Shown: piece after piece, positions 1-12,647 of the stretch
Layout: each line of letters opens with the position of its first letter
Position numbering within the stretch: position 1 is the stretch's first letter
Assembly (NCBI GenBank): GCA_030248065.1
Contig: JASAMV010007649.1
Location: forward strand, 39,670 to 103,669
Origin: Rhynchonema sp. JSB1_4
Lineage: Eukaryota > Nematoda > Chromadorea > Monhysterida > Xyalidae
DNA length: 64,000 nucleotides
Reading direction: 5' to 3'
The notes under the pieces: model-generated
What the model was told of the DNA's origin: nothing
Databases searched by the model: none
The model's input: only the letters and a program-made list of their open reading frames with translations
Program-made: the position numbers and the translations under genes

Positions 1-488
1 CGCAAGACTAGTGACACGTTGCTGTATCGGCCCGTAACGCCTGACAGCTTAGGTGATCCGGGCCAATCGTCAGAGTTGAAATCACCGGGTGAACACCCCA
101 AAATGCCACATGCTCCAAGAGACTAAAATTTAATAGTCCCATTGAAACATAAGGCAAATAACGTGCACTGGTCTTGCGCAAAGGCGTGCCCTCAAAGCAC
201 CTCACCGTCTGACCAATAACATTGGTACTTTTTGCTTCAATGCAGCTGTGAACGACAAGACACGCCATTATAAACTTTCACACGCAAAAGCGGTCCCACG
301 AGGATTAGCAAGAGATTATAACAGCCAATCAGCGAACAGCTTACACGTAGAGCAGAGAAAAGACTGCGCGGTAGTTCGAATCACACGTCTATGTGTAAAA
401 TACACTGTAACAAATCTACACGCGGCACTGAACCCGGTTCACTAATGATTCACAGCGAACATTATGACTGGAAACCATTTTTTTCCAG
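1..488. other. Left edge, no gene resolved
   Basis: The stretch ends in a pyrimidine-rich 3' splice site (TTTTTTCCAG, ending at 488) that opens the repeat-protein exon, so at least its last part is intron. A short + strand frame is open from base 1 to a stop at about 126 and could be the last exon of a gene lying to the left, but nothing in it is recognisable. The 5' exons of the repeat-protein gene were not found here and may lie outside the window. Confidence 0.4.
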
Positions 489-3400
489 GGCGATCGCTAC
501 GATCGAGTCGTTCGAGGCGAATCAGATGTTTGGCGTCATGAGGGCGAGGACGCCGTCGACTACTCGACCACAAACCGACAGTCATTCGTCGAAGGAAAGG
601 GTGACCGGTTCGACACTCAACGTCCGGGCTCATCAGAGGTGTGGAAGACGGACGACCGTTTCGACGCGCATACGACCAACCGCGACAGTTACGTCGAAGG
701 GAAAGGAGATCGATTTGCGGCGCAACGACCGGCCGATTCTGGTCACTGGAAACAGTCGGATGACGACAAGTTCGACGCGACTACCACGAACAACAGTGCC
801 TTCAAACACACCAAAGGGGATCGGTATGATCGAGTGGTGAGGGGAGAGTCGGAGCAATGGAAGCACGACGGAGAGCAGATGGACGTCAAAACGACCAGCG
901 GTGAAATGTACAAGGCTGGACAAGGCGAACGGTACGACAAAGTGGTCAGAGGCGAATCTGACGTTTGGAAACATGATGACACGACGACACCAGAAGCCAC
1001 CACTACCAACAGAGAAGCATTCCAATCTACAAAAGGCGATCGATATGACAAGCGTGTGCCTCAAGACTCAGATATCATTCGCGGAGCCGGAGAGTTTGAC
1101 GGGACGACAACCAATGCCAGTGCTTTTACTCACACGAAAGGCGAGCGCTACGACAAAGTGGTCCGAGGCGAATCGAATCACTGGAAGACAGACGGAGAAC
1201 AGTTTGACGCCAGAACCACAAAAGAAGAGGACTACAGGGCGATGAAAGGCGAACGGTACGACGTGAAGCGACCGCAGGAGTCTGATCAATGGAAGAGCGG
1301 TGAGCAGTTTGATGCGACAACGACGAATGCCGACAGCTTCAAGCATGCCAAAGGAGATCGGTACGAAGCGGTCGTGAGAGGTGAATCGGATCACTGGAAA
1401 CAGGATGGCGCCAAGCTTGACGATGTTACCATGAACAGGCAAACATTCACTGCCACCACGGGCGAGCGCTATGATGTCAAACGACCGCAATCGTCGGATT
1501 ATTGGAAGAACGAGGGTCAATTCGACGCGCGAACGTCAAACGCCGATGCATTCCAGCCAACGAAGGGTGAGCGCTACGATAGGGTCGTGCGTGGCGAGTC
1601 GGATCATTGGAAACAAGACGAAGCCAAGCTGGACGATACGACCGTGAACAAGGAGGCCTTTGTCGCAACAAAGGGGGATGGATACGAAGCAAAACGTCCG
1701 GAAGCGTCACAGCACTGGAAGACTGAAGACAAGTTTGACAGCCAAACCACAAACACAGAAGCTTTCAAGCACACGAAGGGCGACCGATACGATGCTGTTG
1801 TGAGAGGCGAATCAGATCACTGGAAGCAAGATGGTGCTCGACTTGACGACGAGACCACAAACAGGAGCGCTTACACTGCCACTAAAGGTGATCGCTACGA
1901 TACGAAACGGCCAGAGGCCTCAGATCACTGGAAGAACGAAGATCAGTTCGACGCAAGGACATCGAACACTGAAGCGTTCAAATTCACTCAAGGTGAGCGA
2001 TACGACAAGGTCGTCAGAGGAGAAAGTGACCATTGGAAGCAAGACGGCGCAAAGCTTGACGACACCACAATGAACAAGCAGGCTTTTATAGCAACAAAGG
2101 GCGAAAGATTCGATGTCAAGCGGCCGCAATCGTCGGATCATTGGAAAACTGAAGATCAGTTCGATGCTACAACCTCAAACAGAGAGGCCTTCAAAGCTAC
2201 GCAAGGAGAGCGATATGACACAGTTGTGCGCGGGGAATCTGACCACTGGAAACAAGATGGTGGTCGACTAGACGACGAGACGACAAACAAACAAGCGTAC
2301 ACTGCCACGAAGGGTGATCGGTATGACGTTAAAAGGCCAGAAGCTTCTGATCACTGGAAGAATCAAGACCAGTTTGATGCCAGGACTTCGAACACCGAGG
2401 CATTCAAGCACAATCAGGGCGAACGGTACGACAGAGTAATCCGTGGAGAAAGTGATCACTGGAAACATGACGGTGCAAAGTTTGATGATGCCACCATGAA
2501 CAAACAGGAGCTCGTGGCTACAAAGGGCGACCGTTACGATGTCAAAAGGCCTGAAGCATCGGATCATTGGAAGAGTCAAGATGAATTCGATTCCAGAACT
2601 TCGAACACGGAAGCTTTCAAAGCGACTAAAGGTGAACGGTACGACGCTGTTGTGCGTGGTGAGAGCGATCACTGGAAACACGATGGTGCAAAGTTTGATG
2701 ATGCCACAATGAACAAACAGGAGCTCGTTGCTACAAAGGGCGAACGATACGACGTCAAAAGGCCCGAAGCATCGGATCATTGGAAGAGTGAAGATCAATT
2801 CGATGCCAGAACCTCGAATACGGAAGCTTTCAAAGCGACTAAAGGTGAACGCTACGACGCTGTTGTGCGTGGTGAGAGTGATCACTGGAAACATGATGGT
2901 GCAAAGTTTGATGATGCCACAATGAACAAACAGGAGCTCGTTGCTACAAAGGGCGAACGTTACGACGTAAAAAGGCCTCAAGTATCGGATCATTGGAAGA
3001 GTGAAGATCAATTCGATGCCAGAACCTCGAATACGGAAGCTTTCAAAGCAACTAAAGGTGAACGCTACGATGCTGTTGTCCGCGGTGAGAGCGATCACTG
3101 GAAACATGATGGTGCAAATAAGCCACAATAACAAACAGAGAGCTCTCCAGCGAACGATCACTGGACCCATAAAAATTTTCCACCAACACTCAAAACAAAA
3201 CCAACAACAACTGGAAACATGATGGTGCAACGTTTGATGATACCACCATGAACAAACAGGAGCTCGTGGCCACAAGAGGTGACCGTTATGATGTCAAAAG
3301 GCCCGAAGCATCGGATCATTGGAAGAGTCAAGATCAGTTCGATTCCACAACCTCGAACACGGAAGCTTTCAAAGCGACTAAAGGTGAACGCTACGACGCT

Positions 3401-6400
3401 GTTGTGCGTGGCGAGAGTGATCACTGGAAACATGATGGTGCAACGTTTGATGATACCACCATGAACAAACAGGAGCTCGTGGCCACAAGAGGTGACCGTT
3501 ATGACGTCAAAAGGCCCGAAGCATCGAATCATTGGAAGAGTCAAGATCAATTCGATGCCAGAACCTCGAATACGGAAGCTTTCACAGCGACTAGAGGTGA
3601 ACGCTACGATGCTGTTGTGCGTGGTGAGAGCGATCACTGGAAACACGATGGTGCAACGTTTGATGATACCACCATGAACAAACAGGAGCTCGTGGCCACA
3701 AGAGGTGACCGTTATGATGTCAAAAGGCCCGAAGCATCGGATCATTGGAAGAGTGAAGATCAATTCGATGCCAGAACCTCAAATACGGAAGCTTTCAAAG
3801 CAACTAAAGGTGAACGTTACGATGCTGTTGTGCGCGGTGAGAGCGATCACTGGAAACATGATGGTGCAACGTTTGATGATACCACAATGAACAAACAGGA
3901 GCTCGTGGCTACAAGGGGCGAACGTTACGACGTTAAGAGGCCTCAAGCATCGGATCACTGGAAGAGTGAAGATCAATTCGACGCCAGAACCTCGAACACG
4001 GAAGCTTTCAAAGCGACTAAAGGTGAACGCTACGATGCTGTTGTGCGCGGTGAAAGCGATCACTGGAAACATGACGGGGCCAAGTTTGATGACGCTACAA
4101 TGAACAAGAAAGCTTTCGTTGTCGTAAAAGGAGAACGATATGACACAAAACGGCCCCAATCGTCAGACCACTGGAAGAATCAAGATCAATTCGATGCACG
4201 GACTTCCAACACTGAAGCTTTCAAGCACACTCAGGGAGAGCGCTATGAAAAGGTGGTCCGCGGTGAAAGTGACCACTGGAAACAAGATGATGTCCGCCTC
4301 GAAGATGCGACTATAAATAAGCAATCCTACACTGCCACAAAGGGTGATCGCTATAAAACAAAGCGACCAGAAGCATCTGATCACTGGAAGCACGAAGAAA
4401 AGTTCGACGCACGGACGACCAACATGGAAGCCTTCACGATAACGAAAGGTGATCGTTACGACACTGTTGTTCGCGGCGAGAGCGATCACTGGAAACAAGA
4501 CGGTGCCAAAATTGATGACGGCACTACAAACAGATCATCGTACACAGCAACCAAGGGAGAGCGGTACGACGTCAAACGGCCACAAGAGTCGGACCAGTGG
4601 AAGACAGATGAACGGTTTGACGATAACACCACCAACAAGACAGCATTTGCTGCGATGCGCGGCGAGCGATACGATACTGTGGTGCGTGGTGCTTCCGACC
4701 ACTGGAAACAAGATGGTGCCGTGATGGACGACGCCACTACCAACAAATCAGCCTACACAGATGCAAAGGGTGAACGTTATGAAACTAAGATACCGACTGA
4801 GTCTGACCAGTGGAAGACAGATGAGCGGTTTGACGACCGCACAACCAACAAGACGACATTTGCTGAGATGAAAGGCGAACGCTACGATAGAGTGGTGCGC
4901 GGGGAATCGGAGCATTGGAAACAAAACGGGAGCAGTTTTGATGCTTCGACTACCAACAAAGACAACTATACAGCCACCAAAGGAGATCGATATGATATGA
5001 AGAAACCCCAAGAATCTGATCAATGGAAGACCGAAGAGCACTTTGATGACAGCACCACAAACAAGACCACGTTTGCTGCGATGAAGGGAGAGCGTTATGA
5101 TCGAGTGGTCAGAGGCGAATCGGACCACTGGAAGCAAGACGCTCCACACGAAACGACCACCACAAACAAGGAATCGTTCAAAAATGTGCAAGGGGATCGA
5201 TGTGAGAAGAAAGTGCCTCAAGATTCAAACTCTCTCCGTGGAGACGGCAAATTGGACTACGGAACCACGAATCAAGAAACATACAAGGGTGGTCAAGGAG
5301 AGCGGTATGAAAAAGTGATCAGGGGCGAGTCTGACCATTGGAAAACAGCGGATGCCGACGATCGAACCACAACAAACAAGGTAACCTTCAAACCGGTGAA
5401 AGGTGACCGCTACGAGAAGAAAGTGCCACAAGATTCAGATGCCTTGCTCGGCGACGGTGTTCATGACATGGCCACAACTAATCAAGAAGCATTCAAGGGC
5501 GGCAAGGGCGAACGTTGCGATACTGTGGTCAGAGGATCTTCGGAACATTGGAAGACTGCAAACGGATCAACAGATTCAGATCGTCCGATGACAACCAGTA
5601 AGGCAACGTTTAAACCGGTGAAAGGCGAGCGATTCGACAAGAAAGTTCCGAAAGACACGTTGCGTGGCGACGGAATCATGGACCTGGCAACGACCAATCA
5701 GACCGACTTCAGGGGCGGCCAAGGTGAACGTTATGACCGTGTAGTTCAAGAAGCTGGTCATACCTGGATGGCAAACGGCAGTGACAGCACTGACAATGGG
5801 ATAACCACAAACAAAGCCACATTCCGACCAGTGAAGGGAGATAGGTTTGAGAAGAAAGTGCCACAGGATTCTGACGCCCTGCGAGGTGATGGAAGTCTGA
5901 ACATGTCGACAACGAACAGAGAGTCGTTCAAGGGAGGCAAAGGCGAACGCTACGATAAGATTGTTCGTGGATCATCGGACCACTGGAAGACTAGTGAAGT
6001 TGGAGCCACGGATGCTGCAGAAACAACAACGAACCAAGCAACATTCACAACAATGAAAGGCGAACGGTTCGACAAGAAGATTCCACAGGATTCAAACACC
6101 CTCCGTGGCGACGGCAGTTTCCAGGGAATGACAACAAATCAAGCAGACTTCAAAGGCTCGACCAAAGGTGAACGACACGAAAAGATCGTCCGCGGAGAGT
6201 CTGATCACTGGAAGCACGACGGACAGAAATTTGATGATGGAAGACAGAAATGGAATGCAGATGGCCCCATTCGAGGCGATCGCTACCCGACCAAACGCCC
6301 GGAAGACACGAAAAACATGCTGGCAGATACTGGTAGTGGATTTCAAGCAACAACCACAAATCGAGCAACATATGCACAGCCAGCGGCAGGTGAGAGGACG

Positions 6401-8041
6401 CGAGTAGCCCCCGCCAGAAGAGACAGTTCTGGAGCGCTGAAGTCAACAGGCGCATTTGAGCACACGACCGTATCTCGGGTGACCTACCGACCCCATCAGG
6501 GAGGCCAAGGAGCGACGCGCCGCATGGTGCAAAGTTACCACGAATCGGTCAACCATGCTCAGGGCTCGCCAGTAATTGAAAAGCGAAACGGGAACAACAA
6601 TTGTAAGTCTCCTTATTGGCGGCATATGAAATAGGAACCAATAAGTTGCATAGAATGAAATTTGGTGATCGGATCAGATATGCCCTCGTCAAATGAGGCT
6701 TTTGGTACATAATTGTTGATATTTGTTCACGCGTTCAGTTTTGAGGTACAAATTCAATATTAGTCATCTGTGAACAACTCTGACGCTGATCAAAGTTCGT
6801 GGGATCAGATAATGCCGCAATTTTCTTCACTGAAGAGAGTATGGTCATCGAGATCATGACCTTGGTATTGGTCACGATGGGCGAGATCAAACTTGGTGAT
6901 CGGTCCGATACAGTTCATAGTCACGTGTATGTCAAGGCTATTTTGAGGTTTACAGATGCCACTCCACTAATTCAAACCAGCGTAAACGTTGTTCCCAGAT
7001 CAAAAATAAGCAACGGCTGGTCGAAAAATAGGGGCATCAGTAAATCGAAAATACCTATAACGCAAAAAGTCACATCACCAAGGTGGGACTCGACCGTTCA
7101 CCAGTTTGATGACGTGTGTACTTGCTTGACTTTGCATTTCTGTGCCGAGTACATCCCTAAAATGTTTCCAGTGGGGACTCCTGTCCGGACGCAAACCACC
7201 AGCGGTCAGCAATCCGTCAGTTTCGTTGATGGCAGCAGCAGTGTGCAGTTGGCTGACAGCGAGTCGGTGATGTCGCATGATTCGCTCAACGTCAGTCCCA
7301 GAGTAGCACGACGTGGATTTTCCAACGGTTAGAAGTTTATTTGTTATTTATCTATTTAGTTTAGTAACGGGCATCAAGCAGGATATCACTATCGTGTTTG
7401 ATTAAATCATGATTTGTGCATTTGTTTCAGAATTGTAAACCAATCGTCACTCATTAATTTCAGCACAGACAACATCCTCCAGTTACGGTGGCTCCAAATC
7501 TACGGCTACCACGCCGACAAAGCACGTTGTCTCGGCAGCCAACTTGCAACGAAACAGCTCACACTGGGGAAATTTATTCTCATCTGATCAGACGATGGAT
7601 TTCAGGTACGTAGTGCATAGTAACATCGTTTAACCTGAGAACTGTTTTGAGCACTGGCAAAACTGGCGAATTCAAAGCCGAGGATTTGAAGTGTAAAAAA
7701 GGATAATAATGTGATGTCAGTGAAACCATGTATGCAAACGTTGAACAACGAACCAAATCTCGACAACCATGTTAAAGGAAACCCACTTGATGTTTACAGT
7801 AATCGATTCTTGTCACTTGACTCATAAAAACATATTTTAAATCAAACATTACAGCACCACAAATCGTCAAGCATTCGGTGGCATACGAGTCGCAGCTCAA
7901 CCATGTTACGCCGGTCAGCTAATTGACAGCGTGCAACACGGTTTCCGACCAACGTCACGCTACATGTTTTCTCATGACAGAAAAGGACATAAGTATTACA
8001 TACCTGTGATTGGCACAGAGGATCGATCGCAAATGAGTTGA
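489..8041 (+). CDS. Giant tandem-repeat protein, possibly SAXO-like (axonemal microtubule stabiliser type)
   Basis: Exons: 489-6602, 7172-7327, 7464-7605 and 7855-8041 (stop TGA); the last three join in consistent phase. The 5' end is missing. The large exon encodes about 2000 residues of an alternating two-part repeat: half A carries KGERYDVKRPEASDHWK then FDARTSNTEAF, half B carries KGERYDAVVRGESDHWK then FDDATMNKQ. The full unit is about 71 residues (213 bp). Units at 3279, 3492 and 3705 are nearly identical at DNA level, a sign of recent unequal exchange; repeats become divergent towards both ends. No signal peptide or membrane segment is visible and the protein is very hydrophilic. The recurring F-x-x-x-T-T-x-x-x-x-F spacing resembles the repeats of SAXO/FAM154 ciliary proteins; this is an inference from memory of the family, and a novel repeat family is equally possible. 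The reading frame breaks between 3119 and 3232 (see findings). Confidence 0.7.
3099..3232 (+). other. Frame-breaking segment inside the repeat array
   Basis: The phrase TGGAAACATGATGGTGCAA occurs at 3099 and again at 3212, 113 bp apart, which is not a multiple of three. The DNA between looks like a corrupted repeat unit: blocks of the normal unit are present with small losses and gains, and it contains stops. The frame on the left ends at 3131 and the right frame starts about 3233. It is more like uncorrected sequence in a collapsed tandem array than a clean intron, because no usable AG acceptor follows in the right phase. Confidence 0.6.
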
Positions 8042-8845
8042 CGTTGTGATTAATTTTCAAGCTTCTCGATCGAAGGGTTTGTGATTTACGCATTTTGTCG
8101 TTTGTCTTGGTTACTGAACGTTGTTGTTCGAGTATGAAATTTATAAAAAAATTTCAATTGTTCAATGGTTGTCAAATACGTTACTGTTCCGTTACTTTCC
8201 TGCTTTAATCGTATTATTTTACGTTGAAACACAGTGTGTTCACTTATTTACAATTATTTTTCAAAAAGAAGTTCCCGTTTCAACTTTCAATATGGTGGAA
8301 AAGAACCTTTTAGCTGCATTTCCGCAGCTACAGTTTTGGTGATATCTGTGTGTATATATGTACCTACTCATGCTTTCTCAATTTGTAGTCAATTTGAACT
8401 AGCGGAATAGATAGCGAACATAGATACTACATTACTATGAAATCCAGCAAGTTACTACCACAGGTTGCAGCTAGCTAGCTTTTACACGTTGGTCGTTCTG
8501 TACATGCAGTGTTTTCTACGATTCACTGGTGAGATTTTAGGTGAACTGTTGAACTCACCGTTTTCCTTCTTGATTGTTCGCCAGTGATCTTGCGTGGAAC
8601 TTTCAAATGTATTATAACAGACGACAGGATAAACGAATAAACAATGTACCGAAATCAGTTTTATTATGAACCGCAATCACGCCAAAATAAATAATTCCCT
8701 GAGAAAACAAGAAATCTGCGTGTCAAATGTTGTGGTGATTCCTGAGAAGTTACACTTATAAGGAAAGCCTGGAAATAACTATGGGTATGATACTCCAATG
8801 AATGAGAGAATACAAAAGGTAGGTACTGTGTACAAAACGGCTTAT
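8042..8845. other. Convergent spacer between repeat-protein gene and chitinase
   Basis: This is the shared 3' flank of two converging genes. On the minus strand an AATAAA-type signal lies near 8660, about 190 bases beyond the chitinase stop, and could be its polyadenylation signal. No coding signal is seen otherwise. Confidence 0.4.
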
Positions 8846-11800
8846 TTATCGCGAAATCCGCTTGAATCCAACCCAATCGGTATGCTGTGGCGGATGTGAC
8901 GGGTCAAATGCGATCACCAGTTCACTATCATCGTATATCTGGTCATCCGAGACAGGTGTGTCATCTGCGCAATCACTCATCGAACGGTGCACACAGATTT
9001 CTAAAAATTATTTTTTTTGCATTTGAGTATTGCATGTCTGTAGCTCAAAAACTGTGTGCTAAAACATACCCTGTTCTTGATTGAAATGCGTATCGCCCGG
9101 ACACTTGAAGTCATAAGCAGCGCCGTTCGCGCATCGAATGAATTTATTGCAGTCTGCCAGGTTTGCATAGAACCCATCATGACCTGGCGTGCATTTACCA
9201 GCAAATGCAGCTGGAACATTTTGATGTTAAAATTGCCTTTCATTTTCATAGACGTTTGATTGAAATTGATCAATTGAAGTGTTCTTTCAACGAACCGGTA
9301 GTAGTAGCCCCAGGTTTGGGGACTTGTGTGGTAGTGGACGACGGTTTCTGTGTGGTGCTCTGAAAGCATATCAGCTCAGCGATACCGATTACTGTCAATC
9401 GGATGAATTTGTCAAAATTTGTTCAACTCTGCCACACCTTGGGCGTTGTAGTTATTTCTTCACAGCCTGCGTGCGTTTTTGGCAAACAGAACTTCAGCTG
9501 CGGGCTAAAGTGAAGTCGGCCAGGACACTGAAGGTTTCCGTGTACCAGGCCTCAACAAGAAAAAAGAGTAATTTAGGAGTGCGCAGATGCAAGCCAACGA
9601 CTATCGAAATTCGAAGTCACCAACCATCGACGCATACCAGGAACTCAACACAATCATTTGGCAATGACGCGAATCCATCCCGTGTACCTTGGCACCGTGA
9701 GTCTAAAATAATTGGAGAATAATTTAAGTGCCTGTGGATCATGCATTATTTGCATAGTGCGTATAGTCGCGTGTAGTGGAAAAGCTCAAAATAAAAAATA
9801 AAATTGACAAACCAATCGTGGTCGTGACAACCGTTGTTGAGCTTGCTTCAATTGGTTTTGGACTGCTTGATATTGTCGCAGTGCTGCTTTCAGTTGGCTC
9901 TGTTGGGCTGACTGGTTCAGCAGTTGACTGCAAAACAAATAATGTGGTCTCCAATGAACACACGGCTTTATATGATTTCGCACTGTTCTTATGAAATGAA
10001 ATCAGCAAAGATTTAAACGCACCGCTTTCTCGGTCGTGGTGTGCACTGTGGGAAGGGGCACGCCAGTGAGTTCTTCCTTCATTACATTCATCAATGGGTA
10101 TTTTCGACCACCACAGTGGCCCGAAAAGTCATCGAAGTCAATCGTCCATGTGAATGCTCCACCGTATTCGTTGTCTTTGATGTGTTTCATCTAAATCACA
10201 CATGTCTTCCTCATTTTTGGTATAACTGCCTAAACACAATCAACATGCCTTCAAGCGAATACTCTCTTCGTCGTCGAAGCCGAACCACTCATCGCCAACA
10301 ACCAAATACGGCACCTGATGTTCCTCATGCCAATATCTTTTAGCCGACGGATCTTTTAGAAGGTCGCAGATCTACAATGCTGTGGTGGATCCAGCTTTTG
10401 ACAAAGGGAGGGGCCAAATCCAATAAGTCATTGTTATCTAGTGCTTGTTCCATTTTTGAAAAGTCATTTTTATTCAGTGCTTGTTTTGAATTCCGCGCTT
10501 TTTACACCAAATATTATACAAAATGTGACAAGAAGCGCGCGAATTTTTGTGTATCTGATGGCGAAGCGCGCGATTTTTGGACTTCTGAAGTGTATGATTG
10601 AAAATCCTGCGATTTAGGAGTACATTTTTCTACTTCCTTCCGAAACGGTGGCCCCCTTCAGGGCTCAAGCGGGCCAAAGGGGAGGGAAGGGTCCCTGTGA
10701 CCCCCTGGATCCGCCCTTACGACAATGAGATATTTTACACAAGCGATGCATTGTGTCATGACCGATGGATGGAGAAATATGTCAAGCATAAGAATAACAT
10801 ACCTCATAATATGCAATCACACCACTTTCGCCGACATATTTCGTCGCTTTTGACGGACCAGCCGCAGCAGCTCCTGAACAACTTACAAAGTTCGCGAATT
10901 GCGAAACTGGCGGCTATCGATTTAAAAAGTGGTTTACCCATTCCGTGGTCCATTGGGTCTTTGAGCCTCCAGCCACGTCCGTAGGTGGCAATTCCAACGA
11001 CCAGTTTTTCTTTCGGGAAACCTTTGCTGATCCAAAGGTTTGTCGCATATTCCTGGAAGATACATTTGCATTAGTTCAAGAATGAAAAATGTGACGGGTT
11101 ATAAGAAAAAGGCTCGTGTCACATACCACGTTCCAGACTGCCTGCCAATGAATCTCGTCTTTTCTAGCCTTCAGTGGTGCATTGTGCCCCGTCACTTGTT
11201 CCCAGGAACCATGGAAATCGTAGGCCATCAGAAAAGCGAAATCCAGATACCTAAAGTTGTTTTGTCGGTTATTTTAGTAGCATAATATCGTGGTCACACT
11301 TGGACTCCGGCAACCTACTTTCCCAAGTCTTCCACATTGTATGCCACTCCTACAGTGCCCTCGCCTGCTGACACTGCCATACCCATTTTCAAGCGCGGCT
11401 GGCCACTGGATCGCGCTTCGGCTTCGAACGCCGCTCGCACCTCCTGCAGTGAAACTGGAGTTGAAAAATGAAATGAAAAAATGAAATGAAACTGACAAAA
11501 ATGGTTAAAGTGTTGAACATTACACTTGCAAACGCTCGTACCTTCAACAACAGACTAAGATTGTCACGATCAGTCGGATTCGTCGGATATTCCCAATCAA
11601 TATCAAACCCGTCGAACTTGTGCAATCTAACAAACTTGACAACGGAAGCAATGAAAACGTCACGATTCTCTTTCGTAGATGACATCTGTTTAAACAGTCT
11701 GCAAAGCACCGTTCATTGGTAGTGGTCTTGTCTAACAACGCACAAGGCACAATGAAAAGGCAGCAACAACAAACTTTGTGCCGAATGTCCAACCCCCCAT

Positions 11801-12647
11801 TGACAATAATGTGATCAATTCAGGGTCGCGATTTTTTAGCTTGTTGACTCGATTGTATAAACCTTCACTCCAGTCAGTCTTCAGGTCGGCTGGATCGTAT
11901 GCTCTGAAGTGAACTACTGATTACCGGAGTTTTCCACTTAAAGCCCCCCCCGAATAGAGCCCTCGGGGGCTCTAAGTGGAAAATTTTCCACTTAAAGCCC
12001 CCGGGGGCTCTAATTGGATTTATTTTTTTACGGACCATTGATTTTACATCGAACAGTAAACTTGCCAAAATAGTTCAAACTAGTGTAAGAATGACCAAAA
12101 TACCGCACTTTTCTGTTGTTGTACCAACGTTTTGCCACGTTTAGATGAAGATCCTCACAATCAGGTTGAAATATGGTATCAGAATGTCGAAATGCTGGCC
12201 TAAAGTGTCCCTACCGACAACGATGAAAACACCCAGTTTTCCGCTTAAAGCCCCCGAGGGCTGTAAGTGGAAACGTTTCCACTTAAAGCCCCCGGGGGCT
12301 CTAATTGGATTTTTTCTTTCTGGTCGGAGGGTCCATTTTCCACCAATTTCCGCATAGAGCCCCCGGGGCTTTAAGTGGAAAACTCCGGTACGTGCAAATC
12401 GTGCGAACTTTTTTGTTTGATCAAAAAGTCATTTAGGGTGTCAATACCTGATCGTATAATCGTCGTTCATCCACGCAAACGCGAATATCATATGCGTGCA
12501 AATGCCGGGTTCGTACATTTCTGGCGTGTATTTGCCATGGCCCTGTCGATACTGCGCCCAGTTGGTGAAGTAGCAGCCGCGGATGTACCCACTAATCAGG
12601 GGCATGCAAAATGAACATATCAGAATTAGGATAGTTAATGAGCTCAT
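8846..12647 (-). CDS. Secreted chitinase, GH18 catalytic domain plus two CBM14 chitin-binding domains
   Basis: Fifteen exons on the minus strand: 12647-12448, 11903-11775, 11698-11542, 11443-11319, 11250-11127, 11052-10938, 10873-10803, 10371-10249, 10190-10023, 9927-9813, 9702-9625, 9550-9438, 9359-9296, 9210-9070, 9000-8846. All phases agree and give 625 aa. A hydrophobic signal peptide starts the protein, followed at once by the GH18 opening [12 protein letters not shown]. The catalytic motif [10 protein letters not shown] (about residues 139-148, acid E) is intact, as are [19 protein letters not shown] and [14 protein letters not shown]. Ser/Thr/Pro linkers then separate two six-cysteine CBM14 domains (about 446-505 and 534-590). 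The enzyme would hydrolyse chitin outside the cell, for example in cuticle, eggshell or food. The intron after the 8th exon uses GC rather than GT. A splice acceptor sits 20 bases upstream of the ATG. Very secure as a family call. Confidence 0.93.
10380..10719. mobile_element. hAT-like MITE in chitinase intron 7
   Basis: Inverted ends contain GGATCCAG/CTGGATCC (left CTGTGGTGGATCCAG, right CTGGATCCGCCCTTA). Flanking 8-bp direct repeats are CTACAATG (10372-10379) and CGACAATG (10720-10727), one mismatch, the size expected for hAT. The core has CpG-rich repeats (10537-10580). A relative lies at about 46855-47195. The element fills most of the intron and its left duplication overlaps the splice acceptor of the next exon. 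Confidence 0.75.
11924..12388. mobile_element. TA-flanked MITE in chitinase intron 1
   Basis: Both ends carry CCGGAGTTTTCCACTTAAAG in inverted orientation and are bounded by TA on each side, as in Tc1/mariner-type insertions. The interior contains two direct copies of a cassette with CCCCCGGGGGCTCTAATTGG preceded by a self-complementary TGGAAAnnTTTCCA. No coding capacity is seen. Confidence 0.75.

Noticed and set aside
2268..6634. Long open frames antisense to and overlapping the repeat-protein exon
   Set aside because: They are shadows created by the periodic codon pattern of the repeat; their translations are hydrophobic repeats with the same 71-codon period.
8481..9369. Separate small genes on the minus strand near 8500-9400
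   Set aside because: The frames at 8846-9359 are the last chitinase exons (linker and second chitin-binding domain) read out of phase; the rest is 3' flank.
10869..10890. A 13-base intron in the chitinase gene at GTAAGTTGTTCAG
   Set aside because: A 64-base intron using the donor at 10937 and the same acceptor restores the conserved DHGMGAAAAG sequence in phase, so the short version is unnecessary.
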